Assembly: GCA_964017045.1 (NCBI GenBank) | Contig: OZ024806.1 | Location: 1,437,502-1,501,501, forward strand | Origin: Omphiscola glabra | Taxonomy: Eukaryota > Mollusca > Gastropoda > Lymnaeidae | Direction: 5' to 3' | Length of the DNA stretch: 64,000 nt | In this document: positions 46,268 through 57,289 of the stretch, piece by piece | Layout: each line of letters starts with the position of its first letter | How positions within the stretch are numbered: the first letter of the stretch is position 1 | Made by a program: the position numbers and the translations under genes | The notes under the pieces: generated by a model | The model's database searches: none | Told to the model about the DNA's origin: nothing | Seen by the model: the letters and a program-made list of their open reading frames with translations, nothing else

Positions 46268-46767
46268 CTTGTACATAAAGTCTTGATTTAAACAATACTA
46301 CCACACTGTAGCAAGTAAAAACATAAACTATTAGTCTAAAAGATTTTGTTCTTTCATTATTATATTGCATAACTAATATGTATGAAAATAAATTATTTCA
46401 ATTGAATTTGATAAGTGGACTGCGAAATCGCTTTTTTTAAATGAGCACAATTGAAATAATTTGGTAGTGAAACAATGATTGTGACGTCAGGTTCATACAT
46501 TATTTTTAAATTACAACACAACTTCATCAATAATATGTGTAGTTTGGGGTGGTGTTACTCAGCATGCACTGATCACTTTGAACATTCAAATACAAAAAAG
46601 AGGTTGGAACATTTTGTTTCACTTGTATGTATTAATTAATTGACATTGTCCAAGTTTTCAATTCCATGAGAGGATGTGAAACAAATGAAGTGTTCAATCA
46701 GAGGATGTGAAGTAAATCAAGAATTTGTCAATCTTAATCTGAAGTGTACATTGATATTTTTAAATAC
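46268..46767 (-). other. Intron in the cadherin pseudogene (500 nt)
   Basis: The donor is AAAT/GTATTT and the acceptor GTACAAG. Joining them in phase 0 gives DHILLN followed by VTATDAD, which reads through as a normal cadherin strand. Confidence 0.5.
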
Positions 46768-47265
46768 ATTTAAAAGGATATGATCCCTTATAGTATTCTC
46801 TGGTATTTTCTGCAAGTAGAGAGATTGCTCAAGTGCTGGGAAGTTGTCATTGATATCAAGCAGAGAGACTGCTCAAGAACTGGGAAGTTGTCATTGATAC
46901 CAAGTAGAGAGACTGCTCAAGTGCTGGGAAGTTGTCATTCATATCAAGCAGAGAGACTGCTCAAGTGCTGGGAAGTTGTCATTGATATCAAGTAGAGAGA
47001 CTGCTCAAGTGCTGGGAAGTTGTCATTGATATCAAGTAGAGAGACTGCTCAAGAACTGGGAAGTTGTCATTGATATCAAGTAGAGAGACTGCTCAAGTGC
47101 TGGGAAGTTGTCATTGATATCAAGTAGAGAGACTGCTCAAGAACTGGGAAGTTGTCATTGATATCAAGTAGAGAGATTGCTCAATTGTTGGGAAGTTGTC
47201 ATTCGTATCAGATATATCCACTTTTACTGTGACAATACCTCCATCCCCACAAATCTTTAGCACCC
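46768..47265 (-). pseudogene. Cadherin exon, interrupted by a 43-bp array
   Basis: Upstream of the array the frame reads GDGGIVTVKVDISDTNDNFP, the end of one EC domain with its DxNDN Ca2+ linker. Downstream it reads EQSLYLQKIPENTIRDHILL, the start of the next EC domain with the PEN motif. Between them the linker has been amplified about nine times. The 43-bp unit rotates the frame and one frame has a stop, so the gene is broken here. Confidence 0.72.
46810..47215 (-). repeat. 43-bp minisatellite, about 9 units, derived from the cadherin DINDN linker
   Basis: In one minus-strand frame the unit reads LDINDNFPALEQSLY, the cadherin inter-domain Ca2+-binding motif. The flanking single-copy sequence has the same motif as SDTNDNFPTIEQSLY. 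Confidence 0.88.
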
Positions 47266-47461
47266 ACAATACTCTTTTTAAAAAAATTCATTCATTTTAC
47301 TAAATTATTTTTAAAAATTTCACACATTTTGTTTTACAATTTACTGAGAGAACAGAATGTAATATTTAAATGTGTTGTTGTGTTTCAGACATGAAAAAGC
47401 TGTACAATATTGCGAAATTGATAGTTGGTACAATTATAATGACAAATAGACAAAAATTGAG

Positions 47462-48107
47462 GCACATGTGGCTAAGGACGTGGTTGTGTTGACAACTGAT
47501 GTGGCTAAGGAATTGATTGTATTGACAGCTGATGTGGCTAAGGAAGTGATTGTGTTGACAGCTGATGTGGCTAAGGAAGTGATTGTGTTGACAGCTGATG
47601 TGGCTAAGGAAGTGGTTGTGTTGACAGCTGATGTCGCTAAGGAAGTGATTGTGTTGACAGCTGATGTGGCTAAGGAAGTGATTGTGTTGACAGCTGATGT
47701 GGCTAAGGAAGTGATTGTGTTGACAGCTGATGTGGCTAAGAAAGTGGTTGTGTTGACAGCTGATGTGGCTAAGGAAGTGATTGTGTTGACAGCTGATGTG
47801 GCTAAGGAAGTGGTTGTGTTGACAGCTGATGTGGCTAATGAAGTGATTGTGTTGACAGCTGATGTGGCTAAGGAAGTGATTGTGTTGACAGCTGATGTGG
47901 CTAAGGAAGTGGTTGTGTTGACAGCTGATGTGGCTAAGAAATTGATTGTGTTGACAGCTGATGTGGCTAAGGAAGTGGTTGTGTTGACAGCTGATGTGGC
48001 TAAGGAAGTGATTGTGTTGACAGCTGATGTGGCTAAGGAAGTGATTGTGTTGACAGCTGATGTGGCTAAGGAAGTGGTTGTGTTGACAGCTGATGTGGCT
48101 AATTAAG
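47462..48107. repeat. 33-bp minisatellite, about 19.5 units
   Basis: The unit is gctgatgtggctaaggaagt followed by GATTGTGTTGACA. The plus strand is open for 212 codons (ADVAKEVIVLT repeats). There is no upstream coding context, so I treat it as a repeat inside the cadherin pseudogene region. Confidence 0.9.
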
Positions 48108-48579
48108 TGATTTTGTTAATAACTGAGGTGGGGGTTACAGAAGTGTACTACTTATAGTTGAATTATCCATATTGTTGAAGAGGAGGCAACTCTTATTATT
48201 TGGATAAATAAAAAGTCAAAATTTCAAAAAATTTCTTTACAGAAAACACTTAAAAATGTAAATATACGACCTTTCTTAGAAAGAACAGATGAATTGAATT
48301 CACAGTTATTTCAATGGAAAGATTATTTTGGTCGGTAAATGTTTCTGTTTATGAACGGAGTCCCAGTACTGACTAAGTTCGTATTCTGAGGATCCCTCTC
48401 ATGAAAATGCCCCAGACTAACAATATTGCTTAGATCGAATAAATCAGACGTCTCAAACTCTCAGGGGTCTCAAACTCACGGCTTTGGGGCCATTTGCTGT
48501 CCGCACGACTTCATTTTGCGGCCCACTACTTAATAACAATGTTTAGTGTTAATGCGGCCCACGCGTTTTCCCATTCTCA

Positions 48580-48895
48580 TATCTCTAATGTGACACTCAG
48601 CCATGGTTGCAGTCAAATCTCACCGGCAAGATATCTCTAATGTGACACCCAGCCATGGTTTCAGTCGAATCTCACCGGCTAGATATCTCTAATGTGACAC
48701 CCAGCCATGGTTTCAGTCGAATCTCACCGGCTAGATATCTCTAATGTGACACCCAGCCATGGTTTCAGTCAAATCTCACCGGCTAGATATCTCTAATGTG
48801 ACACCCAGCCATGGCTTCAGTCAAATCTCACCGGCTAGATATCTCTAATGTGACACCCAGCCATGGTTTCAGTCAAATCTCACCGGCTAGTCTAG
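48580..48895. repeat. 52-bp tandem repeat, about 6 units, in the hAT subterminal region
   Basis: The unit is atatctctaatgtgacaccc followed by AGCCATGGTTTCAGTC and AATCTCACCGGCTAG. The related hAT fragment at 14.5 kb appears to have a single copy of the start (CATATCTATAAAGTGA). Confidence 0.85.
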
Positions 48896-49924
48896 TTCTG
48901 ATTTTTATTGTCTTTATATTGATTTGCATGTTGGTTGGTAAGAACCGTTTTAAAATCGGACTAATAGTTTTTATTTTATCTCATTTTAAGAGACGTTGCT
49001 TAAGTGTGGTTTTGAGAAAAGATTAACAATTCAGTTATTGGGTAACTACAATTGTGTTGAATGGTAGCAATCTGACACAGTATCAAAGAATTTCTATAAA
49101 AATTGCCGCTAGTGTTTACTAGTGGGGGAATTGCCTAGCCTATCAGCTTGGTCACTTTAAAAATAGGGTTAGTCAAAAAAGCCCATTCTACGATTACAAA
49201 AATCAACATTTGAAATTCAATCTCCTTTAAGCAGCATGTTCCTTAGCATAAAAAAACATACATATTACCTCAACATGCCTTCTGTTTGAACACGTTTTAG
49301 CCTTAAGAACATTAATGGTGTAAGATGGGGTGGCTGTTCCTGTATTAAGTGATCCGAAACGGATCATGAACTTGGCTTTTCTTGTTGACGTACACAAGAA
49401 CAAAATGTACTCAACAAGAAGTTACAAGGTCAGAATGAGCTTTTCAGTATTGCCTATGAGAATGTCAGGGCATTCTGCATAAAACTTGTTATATAGTTCT
49501 CACATAACATTTGCAATTTAACAACATGTATAGTGCTCATGGACTCGGATACCCATTCAATAGTAAGTACTGAAGCCATTGCAAAGCTACAGGAATAATT
49601 TGATCACATGATTTAAGACTTCAAAACGCACAGAGCAAATTTTCACATGTTTCTGATTCTTTCTCCTTTAATGTGGAAGATGCCACACCACACACCCCTT
49701 TTTTAAGCTTCAAATGGAGATGATTAAACTTCAGTGTACGTTCAGAGAGGTGAATAGAAAAACAGACCAGAATGGAAAATGTGAGAAGATTGCCCTCCAC
49801 CTTCCCTGAGATTTCCAGGTTCATTCGCCTTTCTAAGAGCACCTTTGTGAAAAGCTATTTTCCACTATAAAATTTAACAAGACAAAGTTCAAGGCCAAAC
49901 TTATTGATGAACATTTTCAAGATA

Positions 49925-50035
49925 TAGTGAGTGTCTCAGTAGCGTCCTCACACAACCCAAATGTTACTGTGAGTGTCTCAGTAGCGTCCTAACACAAGCC
50001 AAATGTTACTTTGAGTGTCTCAGTAGCTCTCTCAC
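49925..50035 (+). repeat. 42-bp triplication inside the hATC domain
   Basis: The unit GTGAGTGTCTCAGTAGCGTC and its continuation encodes VSVSVASSHNPNVT, which matches the --I-AT----PNI part that ends hATC. It is repeated about 2.7 times in frame. Confidence 0.75.
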
Positions 50036-50359
50036 GACAACTGTTACTCAGCTGTGTAAGAAGAAGAGAAGCCACGTCTGTGGCAACAAGGAGTTGGAGG
50101 AATAAAGTGAAGGCTGGTTTTTGAGAACCCTTAATGTTATTATTTCTTATTATTAAAGTTTGATCACATTGGAACATGGTTGTACTTAATTGAATGTGTT
50201 TTTTTCTTGAATATTTGATGCGGCCCAGTCTCACCAAGACTTTACCTCCTGCGTCCCTGGATCATGTGAGTTTGAGAACCCTGGACAAAATCCTTATTAT
50301 CAGTGAGCCCTACGACAAGAACACAAATATAGAATAACCTTTGACCCCTTTAAAGCTGT

Positions 50360-50925
50360 TGGTTAATAATCTATTTATTATCTACAAAATTGTAATAACC
50401 TATGTATTATCTACATAATTGTAATAACCTATTTATTATGTACATAATTGTAATAACCTATTTATTATGTACATAATTGTAATAACCTATTTATTATCTA
50501 CATAATTGTAATAACCTATTCATTATCTACATAATTGTAATAACCTATTTATTATGTACATAATTGTAATAACCTATTTATTATGTACATAATTGTAATA
50601 ACCTATTTATTATCTACATAATTGTAATAACCTATTCATTATCTACAGAATTGTAATAACCTATTTATTATCTACATAATTGTAATAACCTATTTATTAT
50701 CTACAGAATTGTAATAACCTATTTATTATCTACAGAATTGTAATAACCTATTTATTATCTACATAATTGTAATAACCTATTTATTATCTACATAATTGTA
50801 ATAACCTATTTATTATCTACAGAATTGTAATAACCTATTTATTATCTACATAATTGTAATAACCTATTTATTATCTACATAATTGTAATAACCTTTTTAT
50901 TATCTACAGAATTGTAATAATTTTG
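50360..50925. repeat. 29-bp minisatellite, about 19 units
   Basis: The unit is cctatttattatctacataa with TTGTAATAA. Variants TATGTAC, CATTATC and ACAGAA occur in runs. Confidence 0.92.
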
Positions 50926-51129
50926 CTAGTTGATTTTTTTCCGTTAAGTTGTTGAATACTTTTAAATATATAAATTGAATATTAATTAAATAAATCACCA
51001 GGGGCAGTATCAACAATATTGGTCAATAAGGAGTGGGGGCCATTTGATCACCTAGCTTGTAAGTGGGTGATAGCACATCTGTTCTGTTAGCGATGGTCTC
51101 TGTCGTCCTTATCTTAAAAACGTTCTCCT

Positions 51130-51720
51130 TTTTAGTATAGCATGTTCAGTGACACCATTCCACGGACTCTTGTCTCATCCAAATACATTCAGTGACACCA
51201 TTACAAGAACCCGTGTCCTGGTCAAACGTTGTGGGCTACTGAAATGAGCGATCGACCTCCAGGTTTTCTGGCACGTTAAACTCGAACTGCGCCTGTGTTA
51301 ACTCAGGAGGGTTATCTCTAATATCCGTAACAACTATCGTAAAATCCACCAGTCAGAAGAACCCAGTGTAGAGCAACTTCGCCGCAAATTCAAAATTGAG
51401 CTAAAATCCCGAAAACTGCACACGATCTCCCCGTAGAGTTATTCCAGAGTGCTCACGGCACCCGTGTCTTTATTCACCGTGAAGTATTTTTTGTAGGGTT
51501 TAACAGAGGCGATAATGTTGTACTGCAGGATGAAGCCGGTCGGACTGTTCCTCGTAACTTTTGTGTCATTCATAGATTCTATTTCTAATAATTTGAGAAA
51601 GGCAGGTTCAATATTGAAGCTAGCGATGGCTGCGCCTCAGCCGAGCTCTTCTTTGATGGTCTTTACAATGTTCACCGGCTGAGCGATGAGAAGGGCATCT
51701 TGTAACATGATTATCAAAAC
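51130..51720 (-). pseudogene. Cadherin EC-domain remnants, 5' part of the same broken gene
   Basis: Minus-strand translations show RNSPTGFILQYNIIASV and KYFTVNKDTGAVSTLE (middle of an EC domain). A stop follows, then VDFTIVVTDIRDNPPELTQA and QFEFNVPENLEVDRS (EC linker and the next PEN motif), then FDQDTGSCNGVTE. Stops and frameshifts separate these blocks. The order and strand agree with the pieces at 45.99-47.27 kb. A two-copy repeat of about 43 bp (AGTGACACCATT) at 51147-51215 falls in the D-D-G-NG region. Confidence 0.72.
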
Positions 51721-51782
51721 GGTTGTTCAGATTATAACTGCACTTGACCGGAGCCGTCCGCAATGCAGACCCAAACGATGCA

Positions 51783-52545
51783 AGGTTTACCCACATCTTG
51801 CTAACAAAGGTTCACCCAATTGTTACCACGTTACCCACCACGAAGGCTTACCTAAATCATCCCCCAAACAGGTTTACCAATAAAATGCCACCACACAGGT
51901 TTAATTACAAGATACCACATCAGTCACCACCCAGATTAACCCATATGTTACCAAATCACCCACCACATAAAATTTCCCACATGTTACCACATCACCCACT
52001 ACACAGGTTTACGCAAAACTTGCCACATCACCAACTACACAGGTTTACATACATTATACAAAAACATCTACCACACTGGTCTATTCACATTTTGCCACAT
52101 CACCCACCACACTGGTTTACCCAAAGTTTCCACTTTAGCCACAACATATCTTTACTAACATGTCACCACTACACAAGTTAACCCTCATCTTGACAGTTCA
52201 GCCACCTTACAGTTTTACGAACATCTTTCCACATCAGCAACCCCACAGGTTTACCAACATATCACTAACACACATGTTTACCACATCTTGTCACCTAACA
52301 GGTTTATCCACATCTGCCACATCAGCGACCAAACAGGTTTACCCACATCGTGCCCCACCAGCCACCACATAGTTTTACCAACGATTTTCCACATTAGCCA
52401 CCACACCTGTTTACCGACATGTAACCACATCTCCCACCACACAAGTTTACACACATGTCACCACATCACCTACAACAAATGATTACCCACATGTCACCAC
52501 ATCACCCACCAGACATGTTTACCCACATGTCACCACATCACCCAC
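51783..52545. repeat. Degenerate TTTACCCACAT repeat, 3' flank of copy C
   Basis: About 20 or more units of 24-42 bp (CAGGTTTACC, ACATCACCCACCACA) have diverged substantially. They are the same family and position as 16470-16880 at copy B. The His/Pro/Thr-rich frames are by-products. Confidence 0.75.
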
Positions 52546-53218
52546 CATGTCCGTGTATGTCAATGTTACTTTCATTCAACATAAACAACAAACATACAAT
52601 AAATAAACCAAATCAAATCAATTTTATTTCTACATGTTTATTTGATCTAATCAAAGTTGACAAAACTATTTTAAAATGGTATACAATAGAAGAAACAGTT
52701 TTAAATACAACATATTTTATACGTTTATTGGATCAAAGGTTCAAAGATAAGTTCAAATAAATGAATGTCAAAATGTCAACAAAAGAAAATTCTTGAAAAT
52801 AAACAAAAAAATAATATGTTATAAGTACATGGGATGCGATTGTGATAGGTGGGGGTGCCGATACTGGAGGTGGGGGTGCCCATACTGAATGTGGGGGTGC
52901 CGATACTGTATGTGGGGGTGCCGATACTGGATGTTAGGGTGCCGATACTGGATGTGGGGGTGCCGATACTTGATGTGGGGGTGCCGATACTGGATGTGGG
53001 GGTGCCGATACTGGAGGTGGGGGTGCGGATACTGGATTTGGGGGTGCCGATACTAGGAGGTGGGGTTGCCGATACTGGATGTGGGGGTGTTCATGGGGCG
53101 TGGTGTTGAGGGCGTACATGGGGCGTGGTAGAGGTTGTTGTCTATTACAACAATAAACAGGTAATACAACTTTGTATAAACTATTTGAATTATAAAAACA
53201 TTTTTTACATTATCGATA
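52535..53218 (-). other. 3' flank/UTR of copy C with long 21-bp minisatellite
   Basis: It is nearly identical to 16870-17381 except that the 21-bp array (52848-53092, gtgccgatactggatgtggg type, about 11-12 units) is longer than copy B's. An AATAAA signal on the minus strand is at 52724-52729. Confidence 0.65.
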
Positions 53219-54135
53219 TTAGGGGATTTCGCGACCAGCGCAACTAAAATTGTTTCCCTCAGAGTTGACCCCACTGTGGACATGGTGGCCATAAGACAAA
53301 AATCCATCATACCCCAGTGAGTGGATATGAGCCCCACTGCTGCCTGGACATGTACATGTTGTGTACGTGAACTTGGTCCTATAATTATCCACGTCGTACC
53401 TGTTTATCCAGTGTCCTACAGAGATCTGCTTAGGACATCCATGTGGATGTGATACTATCAATGTCAACTTGACCTCATCTCTAGAACTCTTGTATTTGTT
53501 GTTTACTTTCTCTCTTAGACCAAACCAGTGTCTCAACATCTTGTCCAGTTTATTCAGTAAATCTACGTCACATGTCACATATTTTAACCAAGACCAGTCT
53601 TCCTCAATGTTTGCCACACTCACTGTCCATCCATCAAGAGTGACCAGTGGACTATCTTGTCTATCATAGAAAAATCTACACGTGGTGTGTTTCGCCTCAA
53701 GGTCATCAAACACCACGTGTCTGGCTGTGTACATCTCTACCTCCCCCCACACATTGCTGGGTGTGTCCGAGTGTTGACACTTGTGACATAGACAAGTTCC
53801 CTTGTTGTAATGTTTGTTTACATACGTCACCATCCCAGTCCCTAGTCTTGTGACGTCACTTCCTCTCTTGTCATAAAATGGATATGGTTGATTGGTTTTT
53901 GGCCAAAACTCTGGTCTTTCTCTACTGGTCATTGTAACAGCTACTCTGACTGTGAGGTCAGCTGTAGCTTTGATTAACGGAACTAATTTTTTGTCATGGT
54001 AACCTTCAGGCAGGTGATTGATGTTAAAATCGCTGACAGGTACAAATTTTGTGTGACCTGGATTTTTCTTACAGCTAACAAGATGTTTGTGTAGATCTGC
54101 TTCTCCACCTTCTGACTCCTGGGTTTCATGTGTAC
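53219..54135 (-). CDS. Trypsin-like peptidase family, copy C, last exon
   Basis: 917 nt, the same length as in copy B, from acceptor CTGGCAG (before 54135) to the stop at 53219-53221. The motif order is the same: CLCHKCQH, YTARHVVFDD (His), CDVDLLNKL (Asp), SHPHGCPKQISVG, and CPGSSGAHI (Ser). The frame is fully open. Compared with B, differences cluster. The segment encoding KVNNKYKSSRDEVKLTLIVS is almost identical at DNA level, while the neighbouring HWFGLRE/HWRDLWM segment and the C-terminal tail differ at many residues. The same caution applies: this is a motif-based assignment without proof of activity. Confidence 0.75.
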
Positions 54136-54363
54136 CTGCCAGGGTTATCAAAGACAGAACATTTTAATCAATGTGTGACACCTCTCTCTTCTATTATCTC
54201 TATTGAAACTGAGACAAATAATTTTTTATTGTATTCATCAATATTAATGACAGTAAATAAAGATGTAAATGAATTATTGTATTTGTCTTCATCAAGAATA
54301 ATGATTCACATTACACTGGTGTATGTTTGTACAGCCATAAAACTTACATCAACACATAATTAC
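54136..54363 (-). other. Intron of copy C (228 nt, phase 1)
   Basis: The donor is TATG/GTAATTATG and the acceptor CTGGCAG. It is closely related to the copy A intron. Confidence 0.6.
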
Positions 54364-54468
54364 CATATAAAAGAATAGCTTTAACTTTCTTGTTACTACT
54401 GTCATATGGAACATCTTTTGGTCTGTAATCTTCTACATCGTCTTCTTGAAAGTCATCTTTGTCATGCC
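54364..54468 (-). CDS. Acidic exon of copy C, repeat-poor form
   Basis: 105 nt, phase 1 at both ends (acceptor TTCTCTCAG, donor TATG/GTAATT). It encodes HDKDDFQEDDVEDY, then RPKDVPYDSSNKK and a LLYG end. It contains no amplified 9-residue unit and may represent the unexpanded state of the exon. The C-terminal part (DVPYDS-NK) matches copy A. Confidence 0.6.
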
Positions 54469-55030
54469 CTGAGAGAATAGGTAATGAATATATAATGTAT
54501 AACCTAATTCAAAAACACATTTTTTCCTTCTACTCTTTGTCCCCTGATTGTAATTTTTTTTTTTATGTCCCTGACATTCTCTCTTATATACATTTTATAA
54601 TTTTCTCTCTCTTTTAGTCAAAGAATATTTAAAACTTTTCTAAACCTTTCAAACTTTCTTCTCAATTTATTTTTCTCTCATTCCCACCCACATCTTGCTA
54701 CACCTCCACACTACTCTATTCACGATCTTTCTCTGTCAAATTCCATATTTATTCAATCTCTCTGTTTGATTAACATTTTACCATTTCTTATTTTACATTT
54801 CAGTTTTTCTCTTAGGATCCTTGATTTACTTTGAGCTTTCTGAAAATAGAAAAATTGAGAACTAATAAGAAACAAATACACATTTTTTTTTCAAGGAAAT
54901 AACTTAGTAATCTGCTTTCTTATTTAGAACTTGTATATTCCATTGGTGCTTATTTCAACACTTGAATATGCAATGTTACATCTGTCATTGTTATGAAAAG
55001 AATAATTTTACCAAACCCCTCAGTCGAATT
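54469..55030. repeat. Segmental duplication, partner of 1270-1920
   Basis: It aligns by eye with the flank of copy A up to the TCAGTCGAATTAT block. No 5' exon of the peptidase gene was identified within it. Confidence 0.6.
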
Positions 55031-56789
55031 ATGTTGGTTTTATTTTAAACTTATGCGGACCGCATTTTCAAACATTAAATACTTTATTTGTTATCAAAGT
55101 TGGTCATATGATCAGCTTGTTAAATTGAAATAAACTAGTAATAGATATATTCAAACATTTGTTTGTAACGTACATGTGAATGAATATCTCTCGGAATGAT
55201 GGAATGGGATTTGAAATCGCTAGTCGTCTGCAACTCTCTCTTATTTTCTCAGTTGAGTGTCCAATTCGATCATTTACAAATTTAAGTATGATTCCTTGTT
55301 TTTATTTGTAAAATAAATTTTAAATATTAATGAAATAATGTTTAAATAAATATATTCTTAGATGTTAAAAAAAAAGTTCAAATTATTATGCATGACTGTT
55401 GTTATAAAAACCGTTGCACAATAGACTATACAAGGAAGAAACATGAAAAGAGAGATTAAACAGATTTAGTAATCGTACCTTTAAATAATCGAATGAACCA
55501 GACAGTTAATAAAAATATTTAATTAAAATCCTAGGGAAGAAAATAAATACAATTTTTAAAAAATGCATTGTTTTAATTTTATTTAAGCGATTTAAATTCA
55601 TTTTTTAATTGTATAATATAACAATACAAATAACCTGTTTTTATATTAAAGAAAAATAGATACGTTTTTGGAATGCATTTTATAGAAATAATAACAAGAT
55701 GTATCAATTTGTTCTGATTTTTTTTACAAGTTAGTAACTATGGATATCGGGTGTGTATCGTTTCGACTTTCACGACGGCTCATAATGTTTAAGCTTAAAT
55801 CTTTTTAAAATGTATATTCTTTGTATAAGTTATAAGTAAGTTCATAAAGTAAATAATTGTGACATATTAATTATTGGCATGTATGTATATTTGCAGCCGG
55901 GTGGTTACAGGTTAAAATGAAGAACCAAAAAGCAGGCCTGAGAATTATAGCTTTAATGTAGAGGTACTATCAGTAGCAGAGTTGGTCACACACAATAACA
56001 CATCCACTCCACACTCCGTCACACAACACATACACGGCAGGCCTGGAGTTCAACTTTCCCCAGGCTTATGTAGTCACCCTTTGTGTCCACGTCATGAGTT
56101 GTTTTACCAGTTCTTCTTGGGGCAGGCATACCCAGCTCATGACATGGATGCATGGCAGAAAAACTCGTGTGCCCCATATGTGGCACCCTGCAACATAGGT
56201 GGCACCCATCCAAATATGCAAACAAAAGTATACATAGAAAAATTGGCACATTGCTACATATTACTTAAATTACTATTTGCCATTTGCTATATAATTATAT
56301 ATTGTTAAACAATAATATTTTATATTCGTCGAGTATTAGGCCTTAGATCTATATCTGCCTATTGTTTAGGTAGTCGTAAAGATCGGCTGAGAAATAACGA
56401 TCAAAGTTGTTCCCAGGGCTATTTCATACAAGGAGTACCTTGAATTCATGTGCGTGTTTATTGGGAGTCACTTCCCTTTATTTTATTTTTTATAGAGTTA
56501 CATTTTCATTAATATGACGGTGGCATATTTTTATTGGTTGATTAATTATAATTTTAAAATTTTCATTGGTTGGCTTATCAATATGTTAACGTGCTCCGCC
56601 ATTTTATGAAATGAATTTGGATGATGACCAGAATGTGTTTCATTAATGTTTGGATATTATTGTCGATGGAACCTTAAATAAAGTGTGTAAAAGTGTATTC
56701 CATGAAACTGTAAGTTGGGTTTTCATTATTTCTTTATTTTATACGTAATTTTTGTCCATTTTCTTTTTTTTTTTTTCTTTTCCTAATTT

Positions 56790-56950
56790 TTAGGTTAGGG
56801 AGAGGGTAAAAACGCTGATTCCGATAGGGACAAAACCCTCCTTAGGGATGACTTTAGGGTTCGGATTAGGGTTCGGAATACATTTAGGGTTCAGGTTAGG
56901 GTGAGGGATAGATTTATGGTTCAGGTTAGGTTGAGAGATAGATTTAGGTC
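56790..56950. repeat. Degenerate TTAGGG-like phrases
   Basis: Repeated TTTAGGGTTCGG, GATTAGGGTTC and GGTTAGGGTGAGGG phrases. They resemble a decayed interstitial telomere-type or simple repeat. Confidence 0.45.
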
Positions 56951-57006
56951 ATTTTTAAAAACTTTTAATTTCTAATTTTAGCAAAAACATGAGTTATTTT
57001 ATTTTT

Positions 57007-57086
57007 CCACGGCCGCCATCTTGGTTGCCCCGACCCGTGAACACGTAAAAGTTCGCGGGTCGAGGCAACCAAGATGGCGGCCATGG
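57007..57086. repeat. 36-bp inverted repeat containing YY1-like motifs
   Basis: Arms 57007-57042 and 57051-57086 are inverted copies with three transition differences, around an 8-base spacer. Each arm contains GCCGCCATCTTGG or its complement, a match to the YY1 consensus. Confidence 0.8.
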
Positions 57087-57289
57087 TAAAATGCGAGGTA
57101 CTTCTTGTGCGAATTTACCACATTTTTATAAAAAAAGTATTTAGTGGAAGTATGGACTGTGTTGTAATCGAATGTAATTGAAATGTTTAATGTGATTTAT
57201 GATAGTATAATAGCAATCGACTTGGACTAACAACGTCACATTTTTAATACTAGAGAGTAATGTACTTTTCTATCATTATCATCGGCTGG

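Larger units (their letters stand above)
48462..50283 (+). mobile_element. Decayed hAT DNA transposon
   Basis: The ends CAGGGGTCTCAAACTCA and (inverted) CAGGGTTCTCAAACTCA form terminal inverted repeats, followed on both sides by GGCC/GGCCC-rich subterminal sequence. Inside, the plus strand holds transposase remnants related to the GTF2IRD2/FAM200-type hAT group: KLQGQNELFS and VRAFCIKL, then KLQMEMIKLQC, and the hATC dimerisation block KLFSTIKFNKTKFKAKLIDE. Stops and frameshifts are frequent. No matching 8-bp duplication is seen. It lies inside the cadherin pseudogene interval. Confidence 0.75.

Noticed and set aside
47468..48106. 212-codon ADVAKEVIVLT repeat protein
   Set aside because: It is a 33-bp minisatellite with no flanking coding sequence or splice sites in frame. 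It lies within the broken cadherin region.
55982..56308. 108-codon plus-strand frame with HPNMQTKVYIEK
   Set aside because: Overlapping frames are open on both strands, there is no motif, and no splice or polyadenylation context. I could not decide between a decayed element and chance.
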